Made by a program: the position numbers and the translations under genes | Assembly: GCA_022457155.1 (NCBI GenBank) | Contig: JAJGOT010000198.1 | Location: 221,001 to 285,000, forward strand | Direction: 5' to 3' | From: Cladopsammia gracilis | Taxonomy: Eukaryota > Cnidaria > Anthozoa > Scleractinia > Dendrophylliidae | Length of the DNA stretch: 64,000 nucleotides | Shown here: positions 11,708 to 23,354 of the stretch, piece after piece | Position numbering within the stretch: the stretch's first letter is position 1 | Layout of the letters: each line of letters begins with the position of its first letter | The notes under the pieces: model-generated | Databases searched by the model: none | Told to the model about the DNA's origin: nothing | What the model saw: the letters and a program-made list of their open reading frames with translations, nothing else

Positions 11708-12861
11708 TTATAACATAGCGAAAGGGAAAGAAAAAATACTGATCGCATGACTGAACGAAAAAAGGCGCGAAAATTTTGCCGCGTATCGCAGTTCACCTTG
11801 GCGAAGCTGAATGAAAGTTCACCTTCAGGGGCAAAGCTGTTCAAACCGCTTGATCTGGAAAAAACGAACAAGCACAATTTTCTGAAATTGTCTTCTAATA
11901 GTTGGCTTTGAAATATGGTATATGCTTTATGTTTCCTTGAAAATGTTCCTTAACACTGTTTGAAGCGGATTGGAACCGAAAAATCTCACCACGCAGCTGT
12001 AGGAACTAAAACGAGCAAGTTTGTATTTTTTCGCATCATGGGTTGTTGTGTGGAAGTTTTGTCGAACTCAGTCTGCTCAATGGAGAATTGGTTCATGAAC
12101 TGAAACAGAGACTCGCTGTGCAGTCCAAAATCCGTTGTTAATTGAAGAGAGAACAACTTATGCTTTCAGTATGGATTAACTTCGGACTTGTAATGTGTGG
12201 ACTAAAGATGCGGGTTCTTTAGCGAATGGTCCGTGTCAAAACAACAACAAGAACAATTCAACTCGCTTAATTTTCTGGAAAGCTGGGTGCTAAAGGAAGG
12301 AACTAAAAAGCTGTATCGAGTGCAGGAAACGTTTTTTTAACGTTAATTGGTGTCCAAATGTATTAATTTTTGTAAGACTGCCTTGATTGTAGTTTTTTCA
12401 AATCTGATAGCTTTTCGCTCTGTTCGGTCGCATGCTTGTTCAGTTTGTTTTTCAATTCTGAATTGAAGTCTTTACAAATGCAACATTCTCTGCAATTTTA
12501 CTGCTGTATTTTATGTTGTCTGTTGTTTTATAATAGGTATAATTTCCGTATAAAACATCGGTTTGTGAAATTTTAGCGTAGCGTGTTCACGAGTTTGAGT
12601 AAACTTGTAAACATCGCGCCGCCAAGATAAAAAACTAACATGAATAAGCTAAGTTTTTTGGCATTTTCATACATCATACATTTTCATAAAATCGCATTAA
12701 TGCCGATAGAAAAATTGGGCAGTTCTTTACTGGTTTCTTCCATATTTTAAGGAGAAGGAAAACTGCACTGCAGCTAAACAGGGCAGAAACTCTGCAGCCA
12801 GGTAAAAAAATGCTGACGTCATCTTATTTACGCACGGGCGTGCATAAATTTAACAAATTTA

Positions 12862-13026
12862 CACCGGTTTTCCGTGGTGTGGACTCTTATTTACCACGAT
12901 TTACGTCATCACATGGTCAAAATGTTGTGGACTCACGAGGCGCAGCCGAGTGAGTCAGCAACAAATTTTGACCATGTGATGACGTAAATCGTGGTAAATA
13001 AGAGTCCACACCACGGAAAACCGGTG
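12862..13026. mobile_element. palindromic MITE with CRE-like motifs
   Basis: The left arm (CACCGGTTTTCCGTGGTGTG onward) and right arm (ending CCACGGAAAACCGGTG) are near-perfect reverse complements of about 67 bp, separated by GACTCACGAGGCGCAGCCGAGTGAGTC. Each arm contains TTTACGTCATCAC, a CRE/bZIP-type half palindrome. A second inverted pair, CAATCTGATTGGT and ACCAATCAGATTG, lies just outside at 13,139-13,253. Confidence 0.85.
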
Positions 13027-14129
13027 GAAATCTGTTTTTTATCACAATATTTGAAGAAATAATACGGGGAAAAAATCGAAGTTTCGTTACAAAACGTGAC
13101 TGCTAAGAAAGCGCGAGCGTTGTCTATAACTTCCTCGCAATCTGATTGGTTTATTTTTTCAAGCGCGCGCTTTTATAGGTATTGCGTGATGTTAGCGTCA
13201 GCACCGTTGTCTGTACTCTCATTTACCACTCGCATCGACCAATCAGATTGCGAGTTAAGCGGCAATTGTGGTAAAAAAAGATTTTGTTCATAGCGACTCA
13301 ATAGGACTTATATAGGGCAAGCACGCGCGCTATGTTATAAGGCACAATTTAGGCACAACTTAGGCACAGCTTAGGCACTGCTTAGGCATGAAAAAAAGCT
13401 AGACATGCACACTTCATGCACAACTTGGGCACACTTTATGCACAACTTGTTCGTGCCAAGGCACAAGTTACAACGAAACGTATTTTTATGTAAAATAAAC
13501 GCTGTCTAACCGTGAAAATTGGATTGTAGTTTGAGAATGGATTTTCCAAATTGAAAATTGTTACCCCAGGAAATAAGCTGAACTTATGAGCACTTCAAAA
13601 GTCTTTTTGTTTTTTAACATAAGAAACGGAGCTAAAACCAAATCGATTTTGAAAATTTTGAACCAGGCTGTTTTTGTAGGTACGTAATATTAGGTTACCT
13701 TGCTGCAAATTGCTATAAATTTGTTATTTTTCGATCATTTAAAGTCATTCTTAAAATACATAATGCTCATTAGCTATTAACTTTAATTGCAAAAAAAAAA
13801 TGCCTACATATCATCAAAGCGGAGAAATTATGAATTGTGCCAGGTTAGACTGTAAATGTTACGCGTAGTGTCCAAAATGGCCTCATTTTTGGTGACTATT
13901 GTAAAATTTTCTGTTTTATTCAACCCTATTTGTAAAACTAAAATTGTTCACAGGGAAGACATTAATGAACTTTAGTTTTTTTACCAAATCTCAACCTAAA
14001 CTGAATTTTAATAATTTCAGAAGAGCTAAATTAAGTGTGAATTTTAGCCATGTACACCAGTAGCGTGCGCCAGGCCTACTGTATAACGAAACTTGAGCTA
14101 TGTTCACACTTGGTGGCCAAGCACCAGTG

Positions 14130-14160
14130 CCTGGGTACTGCCTGGGTACTGCCTGGGTAC
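14130..14160. repeat. 11-bp tandem repeat CTGGGTACTGC
   Basis: Nearly three consecutive copies of CTGGGTACTGC. Short and isolated. Confidence 0.8.
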
Positions 14161-14338
14161 ACAGAGCCTGTGCTCACTTAAGTGCCCGATAATAAATTCT
14201 CAGGTGCCAAGTGTGGACTGATCCGTACTGAAGACCTTTTAATTTCACTTTATACAATGTATGACTCTGGTGTTTAAAATCTTACATTTTAAAACACTTA
14301 CATTCCACTGCCATTAGTTTTATTTGAACTTCAGAGTT

Positions 14339-15067
14339 ATTAAGGTTACAGTGTACCTTCGGGGGTGTCTCCAGTATAACAGCTCTAGCGTCTTAAGATT
14401 ACACTTAATATACCTAAACCCAGATATCAAATTAAAGCTTAAAGAGCTGGCTATCTAAATATGGAAACCATTTGGTAATAAAATGAATTGTCGAATTTTT
14501 TACGACGTCTAAATTCGAACGTCCGAATCAGCTTTAAAACGCTATAACTCAAAGCGATTATTGTATTTTGCTAATTTGATTTGTTCTCGGGTTTCCGGAC
14601 ACGAAGCGCTACAAAAACGTGTCGGCGATTTCCCATATTCAATTGCAGTGAATAGTTACAGAATATTTTCGAAAAAGGGAGAAAAAAAATTGGAATGGTC
14701 GCACGGAAATGACTCTTGACGAAAAATTTTTCGGAAATAAGAAATTCGCCGACACATTTTTGTTGATTATATGTTAACCTAGCTTCGGTCCAAATTTGAG
14801 GAAAATCGAACAAATTCCCTTTGAGTTGTAGCTCTTTAAAGTGTCCCCAACAAGCGAAAAATTAACTTTGAGAAAACAGCGCTTAAAAAAACATATCGCT
14901 ATATAAACAAACTCCGCCCACAAAAGTTATACTGTCATTTCTCCGTCAATTTTCACTATTTTTCGATAATTTTTGTTTTGGATGAAAGCTCATTCTGTAA
15001 ACTTTATTTTGACGCCAAAAAAAAATTTTCAATAAATTTTCGATCTGAAGGTACACTGTAACCTTAA
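14339..15067. mobile_element. ~730-bp non-autonomous DNA element
   Basis: TTAAGGTTACAGTGTACCTTC at the left end is matched by GAAGGTACACTGTAACCTTAA at the right end, giving terminal inverted repeats of about 20 bp. Inside are only short frames. The TTAA at both outer edges is compatible with a TTAA-target family such as piggyBac, but no transposase is present to confirm this. Confidence 0.7.
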
Positions 15068-15099
15068 ATATAAGGTAGTAAACTTGTTCAATCCTTTTG

Positions 15100-15830
15100 T
15101 TTGACTGTAGCAAAATTTTTCTTTCTACAGCTACATTTTATTGAGAGTAATGTAGACATTTTGCAAGAATTTCTATTTGCAATAAAATTTTAGAAATTTA
15201 CAGACATTATATGAACTTCTCTGTGACATTTGTGTGGTTTATTTGTGGGCATTTTACTAACATTTTATACAATGTTCCGTTTACTTTTTACAGATATTTT
15301 AGTGAGATTTTATGCTATGCATTCTTCACGCATTCCTTTTATACACGCTGATTTTACAGAGAAAATGTGGACATTTTGCATAGATTTAGTGCAATAAAAT
15401 ACATACATTATACAAGCATTGTATGTACTTTTCTGTGACATTTTGTGTAGTTTTTTTGTTTACATTTTACAAACATTTCATTCAGTTTTTTTTTACTCAC
15501 TTTTTACAGAGATAATAAGGAGATTTTATGTTTACTGGTTTACAGAGATTTTTTCTCGTGCCATTTTTACAGAGAAAGTAGAAAGATTTTACAGAGATTT
15601 GTTGTTTGTAGCATAAAATCTCTGTAAATTTTGCACAAAATTTACAAGAAAAACATTAAGATTACATATATTTATGCGATCTTAGTGCAGAAATTGTGTT
15701 GTAATTTACAGACTTTTTATGAAGTTACAAAATCTCTGAGAATGTGCACGTTTACAGAGTTCGTAATTTACAAAGGAAATGTAGACATTTTACAGAGATT
15801 TAACTAACTTTAGTGAAGTCTGTAAATGGT
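15100..15830. repeat. AT-rich TTTTACAGAGA-type degenerate repeats
   Basis: The motif TTTACAGAGA and close variants recur many times in both orientations between about 15,190 and 15,810, mixed with CATTTTGCA and ACATTTTAC. The stretch ends where homology to the 5.8-kb tandem unit begins (about 15,840). No gene. Confidence 0.6.
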
Positions 15831-16979
15831 TCAAGTTTTCCAGTGATTTTGCTGCCATAGAAATTGGGCATAGCTGAAAGTTCGGTATCTTCTAGTGTGG
15901 TTACAGTCGTCGAAGAAAGAACCTCGACAGGCAAACAAAAAACGTTCTGGACAGCCCAAAGCGAGAAAGAGAATGAAATGCAGCGTAGTGTCAGCCAAAA
16001 AGGGAATTCCCTTCCCTAAATTTTGCTTAAAACGACAATAACAGTCATTTTCCTGTGAATCAGTGCAATAAAAAGCATAAAGCAACTGATCATGAGTTCT
16101 CAAGTGCTGTTCATGTCACGTAACATGTAGGTCCGCAATTACTACGCACAAATTCTAATAGGCATACGGCTTCAATCAGCATTTATCAATCTCAGAAGCC
16201 AGTTTATACGACATCGTGTTCAATGGATCTGACGTAAATTGTTGAAATGCTTACTTACTTTTTATTGATCTCTCACTGAGTTGGATAAGGAATAAAATGC
16301 TGAAAATGAAGTAAATAAAGCGATTTATTTACGCTAACCAAACTACTAGATTCGATTGTAAATATATAACTGCATAAACGTTGTAACAGCAGCTACTTTG
16401 TTATGTCTTCAAATATGTTCAAGTTCACTCAAAAACGAGAGTACAAAATCAAAGCTATGGTGCAATATAACATTGCACATACCATGTCACATCATGAAAC
16501 AATGCCGATCAAAAATTAAAATCGCGAACCATAACAAGGACGTATCAAGAAAACAATTAATGCATGTTTAAGGAAAGTCGGTTGAGTGGATTTAGTTTGG
16601 TACCGAGAATTGTTTGAAAACAGTGTTGGAAATGGCGAACATTCTGAGGAACCATTCATTCAAAACAAACCGGATTACTCTTAAAAGTATGAGAAAGCAG
16701 TATCCCTTTATCCTTTGAAATATAAAGCATATATACAATTTTTGAAACTTAAAGTTGCAAGAAAAGTTTAATTATTATACTCATTTTAAGATCCTATTCA
16801 CAAGGCTTTTAACAATTGCTGATCATGAAAGCGAGGAATTTGCTTAGTGTGACCGGTTCAGTAAAAGTACTGAGTAAGGTCTATAGCCTGACACTGTAGA
16901 TTGAGATTTTTATACAAATATTATATTACACACATTCCCTAATTTCTCATTTCTACTTAAACGGAGTAGACTTTCAAAA

Positions 16980-17534
16980 TTATATTTCGGGTTTCGTGAT
17001 CAAAGAACACGAATTCAATGTTGCATAAACCTTGTGCAAGCTTTCATATTTGTTCTTGTACGAGTCTCTCTCTTTCACTGATTCGCTAAGCTTTTCCTTA
17101 GTATCGCGTAGCTGTGCTTCCAAGCGTTTGTTCTGCGTTTTGAGGCTTTCTTTAACCGCCGCGTGCCTCTGTCGACAGCTTGCAGCGTACTCACGGTTCT
17201 TCAATCTTCTCCGGCGTTTTCTTATCTTCTGCGCAGCATCATTCGGTAGATTTCGCAAGCGTTTGTTCAGGTCCCGAATCGGTAAGCTTACTAAATCGTC
17301 ATCGGTGATGTGTTCACTAGAATCTTGCATACTTTGCAGGAGTTGATGCTCCGTGGAAGTAGAATCTAGGTCGATACGTAGGTGCGGCTGTGACTTGAGA
17401 AAGCTTTCCACGTCACCTCTCTCGCTGACCAGCTCTTCAAGGTGATGGTTCTGAATGCAGTTTGGACTGCAATCATCTTCAGAGAAATAAATGTCCACTG
17501 AAAGATCGTCAGGAAATAGCGACGGACAATCCAT
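16980..17534 (-). CDS. Maf-like bZIP transcription factor, class A copy 1
   Basis: An intact 184-residue frame. An acidic N-terminus (residues 1-75, with DDL and SEDDC) precedes the Maf extended homology region (about 76-101, ITDDDLVSLPIRDLNKRLRN), a basic region (103-128, RRRLKNREYAASCRQR) and a zipper (about 130-170). The tyrosine in NREYA is the Maf hallmark; most other bZIP families have alanine-alanine there. Canonical Maf has glycine where this has glutamate, and RQRH replaces the RQRR of its sisters. By family it should bind DNA as a dimer in the nucleus. The start is the first ATG after the conserved CCAAT region and agrees with copies 2 and 3. The single coding exon is unusual for Maf. 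Small Mafs lack an acidic N-terminus, so this is a compact Maf-like protein, not a plain small Maf. Confidence 0.9.
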   Translation of the reverse strand: MDCPSLFPDDLSVDIYFSEDDCSPNCIQNHHLEELVSERGDVESFLKSQPHLRIDLDSTSTEHQLLQSMQDSSEHITDDDLVSLPIRDLNKRLRNLPNDAAQKIRKRRRRLKNREYAASCRQRHAAVKESLKTQNKRLEAQLRDTKEKLSESVKERDSYKNKYESLHKVYATLNSCSLITKPEI

Positions 17535-17645
17535 GATTTAGTCCACTAACAAACTATAGAATTTGCTGAAACACGTGGTTCAGTTAGGCAAGATCTTCTG
17601 AAAACATTCGATGAATGATTCTAGAAGGTCTTTGCTGGGGCTGCG

Positions 17646-17661
17646 TTTTATATTGTCCAAT
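17646..17661 (-). promoter_or_regulatory. CCAAT box and TATA-like motif of class A copy 1
   Basis: On the minus strand GATTGGACAATATAAAA lies about 115-127 bases before the start codon. The inverted CCAAT box ATTGGACAA is preserved before every class A gene and pseudogene (17,657; 20,687; 23,473; 26,123; 29,288) and before the relative at 33,039. The TATA-like ATATAAAA is best here and decays to ATTTAAAA or ATATAACG elsewhere. Confidence 0.6.
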
Positions 17662-18133
17662 CAGATTAAGGAATTTAGACAGATTGATTGATGCTCCGCC
17701 TATTGAAGGCTTATGAAACGGGGGCAGAAGCTGTATGCTACGAAAATGAGTAAATATGTGACGGCATTTGGAATATTCGTATACCGGGCTTTTGTTGTCG
17801 ATCAAACGAAACCAAAAAGATTAATTATGCGAACGCGATAAGTATTACCGAATTATAGAATGATTTTTCTTGAAAGTTAGGAACTTTTACACTGTGAACT
17901 GAAGCGTGGCTGCAATACAACCTGATCATAAAAAAAATAAGAATGAACAGAAACAGTACATAAAACTTTGAACAAAATTATAATTACATATGTGAAGAAC
18001 TACTAAGAGCAGTTTCGATCGTTCTCGTGATTACCGGCAGATCACAGAAAAATCATAGAATACTGTGTTATAACTCCGGACAACCGTGTAATATTAATGT
18101 TCGATTAACGATTGTTGTTGCAAACCAGTGACG

Positions 18134-18667
18134 CTAATGCAAGACAGTAACAGCTCGTTTCAACCGAGCATATTTCTGTTTAAATTCATCCCTCTCTTTA
18201 GTGACTTTCCTCAACTATTCCTTTGCTTGGAATATCTCAAATTCGAGAGCTCTATTTTCAACGGCAATGTTGTTGTTTCGATCAGATCCCTTCTATTGTA
18301 ATTTTTGTGAATATTTTTAAATGATTCGCCGTTTCTTTGTGAATTTCTGTCTTAAATCGGCGGGTAGATGGCGAAGCTGCTTGTTAAAGTCTTGAATTGA
18401 CATCTTTTCGAGCATCTCGTCGGTTAACATGGTCATACAAGTATATGCGCTGGAAACGCCTTTGTTGCCAATGTCCGTCTCGCTTAACTCCACCATGTTT
18501 ACAGGAACGACTCCAAATTCGTCAAGCGTTTTACCGCCTTCCAAAATCCCTAATGTTACCAACATATACCCATTTGTGTCCAGTATGTCGTTGAAAGCAA
18601 AGCCCCGATCATCGGAGGAAGAATCAAAGGAAAACAGTGAAGCGACTTCTTTCTCGCTCAACTCCAT
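18134..18667 (-). pseudogene. Maf-like bZIP class B copy 1, broken
   Basis: The start and N-terminal half are open (MELSEKEVASLFSF onward, 116 codons), including the homology region LSIQDFNKQLRHLP-type segment, but the frame stops at TAA (18,317-18,319) at the start of the basic region. Relative to the intact copy at 29,759, six bases are missing there, and two more nonsense codons follow in the same frame, including a TAG at 18,215-18,217. The remaining zipper homology continues to a stop equivalent to that of the intact gene at 18,134. A truncated protein without DNA-binding or zipper parts would result. Confidence 0.85.
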
Positions 18668-18727
18668 GTTCTGTGAAATACTTTATCGGAATAGAAAGCT
18701 TTGTTTTCAAAGGGAGTAAAGACTAAA

Positions 18728-18739
18728 GGGAAAAATCCC
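18728..18739. promoter_or_regulatory. GGGAAAAATCCC palindrome, class B copy 1
   Basis: A kappaB-like palindrome with one base too many in the centre lies 61 bases before the start codon. A second site seen in copies 2 and 3 (GGGAAAGTCCC) is decayed here to GAGAAAAAGTCTC at about 18,780. Decay fits the broken state of the gene. Confidence 0.35.
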
Positions 18740-19740
18740 TTTCAACAACTTGAAACCAAATAACCGAATCAAGGATTAAGAGAAAAAGTCTCTAATGGCC
18801 AATACACTGAAGCTTTAATAATTAAAATTGATAACTCTTTTTGGATGCTGATTCCTGCGGATGGAAATGGACAGCAATTTTATAAAAATGAGGCTTAATT
18901 TACCAAGTCTTTACCTGTTTGTTTGTAAATTCGATAAAAATACTTCAATATTAAGATAATTTTGTGGATGGATTATAAATATTGTAACTACATACGCGTT
19001 GTAACAGCAGCTACTTTGTTATAATGCCTTCAAATATGTTCAAGTTTACTCAAAATTAAAGCTATGGTGCAATATAACATTGCACATACCATGTCACATC
19101 ATAACACAGGGATCGAGACACAATGACACAATGCCGATCAAAAATTAAAATCGAAAAACAGCATCAAGGACGTCTAAAATATATCTGTTTTGGATACGGT
19201 ATCAATAAAACAATTATTATAAATGCATGTTTGACGAATGTCGATTAAGTGGATTGACTTTGGCACCGAGAATTGTTTGAAAACAGTGTTGAGAAAGGTG
19301 CACATGCATCAAGGAACCCAATCATTCAAAACAAGCCGGATTACTCTTGAAAGTATTAGAAAGCATTATCTTTTTATAGTTTGAAATATAAAGCATATAT
19401 ACAATTTTTGAAAATTAAAATGGCAAGAAAAGTTTCTTTATTATATTAATACTCTCTTTTAGACCCTATTCAAAAGGCTTTTAACAATAAATTGCTGATC
19501 ATGAAAGCGAGGAATTTGTTTAATTATGTGATCAGTTCAGTAAAAGTACTGAGTAAGAGTCTACAGCCTGACACTGTAGATTGTGATTTTTATACAAATA
19601 TTAAATTAGACACTTTCCCTAATTTCTCATTTTTACTTAAGCGGAGTAGACTGTCAAACATATGCATTTTTCAGTCCAATCATGATGCAAGTGACAACAC
19701 GATTCAGTCAATAATACTACTTATATTTCGTGGTTTCGTG

Positions 19741-20287
19741 CTAAAAGAAGATATATCCAATGTCGCATAAACCTTGTGCAAGCCGTTCATATTTGTTCCT
19801 GTGAGAGTCTCTCTCTTTTACTGATTCGCTAAGCCTCTCCTTAGTATCGCGTAGCTGTGCTTCCATGCGTTTGTTCTGCGTTTTGAGGTTTTCTTTAATC
19901 GCCGCGCGCCTCTGTCGACAGCTTGAACCGGACTCACGGTTCTTCAAACTTCTCTGGCGTTTTCTTATCTTCTGAACAGCATCTTTCGGTAGATTCCACA
20001 AGCGTTTGTTCAGATTCCGAATCGGTAAGTTTACGAAATTGTCCTGGGTGATGTGTTCACTGGAATCCTGCATACTTTGCGGGTTTTGAGGCCCCATGGA
20101 AGAAGAATCTAGGTCGATACGTAGGCGCCGCTGCCGTGACTTGAGAAAGCTTTCCATGTCACCTCTCTCGCTGACCAGCTCTTCAAGATGAGGGTTCTGA
20201 AAGCAGTTTGAACATTAATCATCTTCAGAGAAATAAATCTCCAAAAGATCGTCAGGAACGGGCAGGAAATAGCGACGGACAATCCAA
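19741..20287 (-). pseudogene. Maf-like bZIP class A' copy 1, broken
   Basis: The equivalent of the ATG is TTG (20,285-20,287). Ten extra bases (near 20,257) shift the frame, a TAA replaces TGC in the acidic region (20,216-20,218), and one extra base near 19,785 alters the last residues. An internal ATG at 20,157 still opens 138 codons that cover the whole homology region, the basic region (KNRESGSSCRQRR, with the key tyrosine lost) and most of the zipper. Loss of the Maf tyrosine together with loss of the start argues for decay. A truncated protein lacking the acidic part cannot be fully excluded. Confidence 0.8.
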
Positions 20288-20309
20288 GATTTAGTCCACA
20301 AGCTATAGA

Positions 20310-20645
20310 ATTAGCTGAAACACATGCGTGGTGTACACGGATGGGAATCAAAAGCACGTGGGTAAACACGAACAGCACGAATTTCCAGTTCGGCTCATTC
20401 AGCGCTTACCACGAGCGGAATACATTTCCTACACATTTCCATTTAAAACGTCCGTGCCACACCGCAGCAGAAAAGAACAAAACAGGAAAAACATCTTATC
20501 TGCTTATGACAACATCGCTAGGACCGCTAGAATCGACAAGAACAGTAAAATTTCGTTGCTGAACTCTAAAATCTCAGAAATCTAAAAATCACGTGAGTTA
20601 CAAAACAAAGAAAATAAATTATAATAATTAATCTCGGCGGGAAAA
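20310..20645. other. ~280-bp replacement in the A' copy 1 leader
   Basis: In A' copy 2 and A copy 3 the CCAAT box is about 120 bases before the start codon; here it is about 400. The extra sequence is not present in the sister copies and replaces the conserved leader segment (TTCAGTAAGGCAAGATC). No inverted repeats or gene were recognised in it. Confidence 0.6.
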
Positions 20646-21091
20646 GACACGACAACATTCTGTCTGCTGGGGTTCCGTTATATTGTCCAATCAGATTGAA
20701 TAATTTAGACAGATTTGACTGATGCTCCGCCCATTTGAGGCTTATGAAACGGGGAATCGTGCTGCAGGCTTCGAAAATGAGTAATTATGTGACGGTATTA
20801 GAAATATTCGTATGCAGGGCTTTTATTATCGAACGAAACCAAAAAGATTAACTTTGCGAACACGATACATATTACCGAATTATAGAATGATTTTTCTTAA
20901 TTGAAACGTGCATGTGACATGCTTGCGATAAACTCACGCCGGATAGAAATATTATCGGGTAAATTAAACCTACAACTGGCTTACGAGTGTCGCGCACGTG
21001 GTGGCGTGACGACAACAGCGCACGCTACAAAAGTCGATAGCTTGCGTGGGGCACGCGCACAAGGGGAACGCACGTCAATCTGGCGCTTGTG

Positions 21092-21283
21092 GGCATGGCC
21101 CCGAAATTGTGATGTTGCAGCTCTCGTAAGATCTCGCACCATTGGTTTGCAACCCTTAGAGCTAACAATAGGACAAACAACACAACAATGGACCCTAATC
21201 CTAAAAACAATAGCAGCTGTGTTTTACCGGGCCAATGGAAATAGAGGTTTCGAAGAGCTGCAACCCTACTGCGAAATTGAACC
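21092..21283. mobile_element. ~190-bp insertion present in only one tandem unit
   Basis: Unit 2 has GGCGCTTGTACCCATATTCC (26,467-26,486) without interruption, while here GGCGCTTGT and ACCCATATCC are separated by about 190 bases. The inserted ends are partly inverted copies of each other (TTGCAGCTCT near the left end and AGAGCTGCAA near the right). Either a MITE inserted after duplication or unit 2 lost it precisely. Long frames across it in both strands are not supported as genes. Confidence 0.6.
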
Positions 21284-22805
21284 CATATCCCTCCTGGGCC
21301 TGTCACGTAGGCTGTTGTTGTAATGAACTATAGCAAAATGTAGCTGCTTAATTACACAACAACTTTCAAAGAAATCGCTCTTTTGCAAGTAACAAAAACT
21401 GGAACTTTCTCATCGATTAACGGTAAGTAGAATGGGACCAGTCGAACTACCTCAATGTGTCGTTTCCAAGGTGATTATCAGGTGATTTGTCGATTGATGG
21501 AATACGGATGTTTATCACGTGAAAACTGATGTAACAACGTGAGATCAGCCGGAACTGCTTGCAGTTTGCTTGTTTTGTTTGTATAATAACATACTTTACT
21601 ACCATAGCAATCAGGCATGGCTTGTTCTGAAATTATTAGCAGTAGATTATCCTCTTGGAAAGTTCAATACCAAGTCTTGGCTACAGTCGTCGAAGAAAGA
21701 GCCTCGATAGGCAAACAAAATAACGTTCTGGACAGCCCAAACCGAAAAAGAGAATTCTTATAAGGACAATTACAGTCATTTTCCTGTGAATCAGTGAAAT
21801 AAAAAGCATAACAGCAGGCAACTGAGTTCTCACTTTCGTTCTTGTCGTAACATGTAGGTCCGCAATTACTATGCACAAATTCTAGTAGGCATACGGCTTC
21901 AATCAGCATTTATCAATCTCAAAAGCCAGTTTATACGACATCGTGTTCAATGGATCTAGCGTAAATTGGTTGAAATGCTTACATACTTTCTATTGATCTC
22001 TCACTGCGTTGGATAAGGGATAAAATGAAGTAAATAAAGTGGTTTAGAAATTATTCAGGAATAATTGCATTGAACGTAAAATTTATTTACAGCAACCAAA
22101 CTACTAGATTCGATTATAAATATATAACTGCATAAACGTTGTAACAGCAGCTACTTTGTTATAATGTCTTCAAATATGTACAAGTTCACTCAAAAACGGA
22201 GGTACAAAATCAAAGCTGTGGTGCAATATAACCTTGCACATACCATGTCACATCATGAAACAATGTCGATCAAAAATTAAAATCGCAAACCGTAACAAGG
22301 ACGTATCAACAAAATAATTATTATGAATGCATGTTTAACGAAAGTCGGTTGAGTGGATTTAGTTTGGTACCGAGAATTGTTTGAAAACAGTGTTGAAAAT
22401 GGCGAACATCCTGAGGAACCATTCATTCAAAACAAGCTGGATTACTCCTAAAAGTATGAGAAAGCAGTATCTCTTTATCGTTTAAAATATAAAGCATATA
22501 TAAAATGTTTGAAACTTAAAGTTGCAAAAAAAGTTTAATTATGATACTCCTTTTAAGATCCTATTCACAAGGCTTTTAACAATTGCTGATTATGAAAGCG
22601 AGGAATTTGTTCAATTACGTGATCGGTTCAGTAAAAGTACTGAGTAATAGTCTATAGCCTGCCACTGTAGATTAAGATTTTTGTACAAATATTGAATTAG
22701 ACACATTCCCTAATTTCTCATTTCTACTTAAACGGAGTAGACTGTTAAAATTATGTATTTTCCAGTCCAATACGTAAGTGACAACATGATTCAGTCAAAT
22801 ACTAC

Positions 22806-23354
22806 TTATATTTTGGGTTTCGTGATAAAAGAAGATGTATTCAATGTTGCATAAACCTTGTGCAAGCTTTCATATTTGTTCTTGTACGAGTCTCTCTCTT
22901 TCACTGATTCGCTAAGCTTTTCCTTAGTATCGCGTAGCTGTGCTTCCAAGCGTTTGTTCTGCGTTATGAGGCTTTCTTTAACCGCCGCGCGCCTCTGTCG
23001 ACAGCTTGTAGCGTACTCACGGTTCTTCAATCTTCTCCGACGTTTTCTTGTCTTCTGAGCAGCATCATTCGGGAGATTTCGCAAGCGTTTGTTCAGGTCC
23101 CGAATCGGTAAGTTTACTAAATCGTCATTGGTGATGTGTTCGGCACTAGAAAATTGCATGCTTTGCGGGATTTGATGCTGCTTGGAAGAAGAATCTAGGT
23201 CGACACGTATGCGCGGCTGAAAGCTTTCCATGTCACCTCTCTCGCTGACCAGCTCTTCAAGGTCATGTTTCTGATAGCAGTTTGAACTGCACTCATCTTC
23301 AGAGAAATAAATGTTCAAAAGATTGTCAGGAATTAGCGAGGGACAATCCATCAT
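22806..23354 (-). CDS. Maf-like bZIP transcription factor, class A copy 2
   Basis: An intact 182-residue frame. The acidic N-terminus (1-73) is four residues shorter around MESFQPR than in the sisters. The homology region (about 74-100, ITNDDLVNLPIRDLNKRLRN), basic region (102-127, RRRLKNREYATSCRQRR) and zipper (129-169) are all complete. Two adjacent methionines are possible starts; the second aligns with the start of copies 1 and 3. Its role by family is sequence-specific DNA binding as homo- or heterodimer. It lies in block 2 between a broken class B copy and the block spacer. The CCAAT box is kept at 23,473-23,477, but the GGGGAATCCCC seen before copy 3 is GGGGGCAGAAGC here. Confidence 0.9.
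   Translation of the reverse strand: MMDCPSLIPDNLLNIYFSEDECSSNCYQKHDLEELVSERGDMESFQPRIRVDLDSSSKQHQIPQSMQFSSAEHITNDDLVNLPIRDLNKRLRNLPNDAAQKTRKRRRRLKNREYATSCRQRRAAVKESLITQNKRLEAQLRDTKEKLSESVKERDSYKNKYESLHKVYATLNTSSFITKPKI

Larger units (their letters stand above)
9560..14076. mobile_element. 4.5-kb region bounded by inverted repeats, non-autonomous
   Basis: GGCCTGGCGCACGC at 9,560-9,573 is the exact reverse complement of GCGTGCGCCAGGCC at 14,063-14,076, and a few bases further in both ends share TGTACA. Clusters of the short motif TTAGGCACA lie inside both ends (9,670-9,760 and 13,335-13,480), as subterminal repeats of DNA transposons often do, although here they are in direct orientation. No transposase frame was found. 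Inside are nested palindromes at 11,577 and 12,862. No clear target-site duplication could be read, so the boundaries remain an inference. Confidence 0.5.

Noticed and set aside
17032..17346. Plus-strand frames opposite the class A bZIP genes (also at 22,858 and 28,674)
   Set aside because: Antisense shadows of the bZIP coding sequence, conserved only because the sense strand is.
20901..21323. 140-codon frame and opposite 93-codon frame
   Set aside because: They span an insertion that is missing in unit 2, and the sister sequence does not keep the frame.
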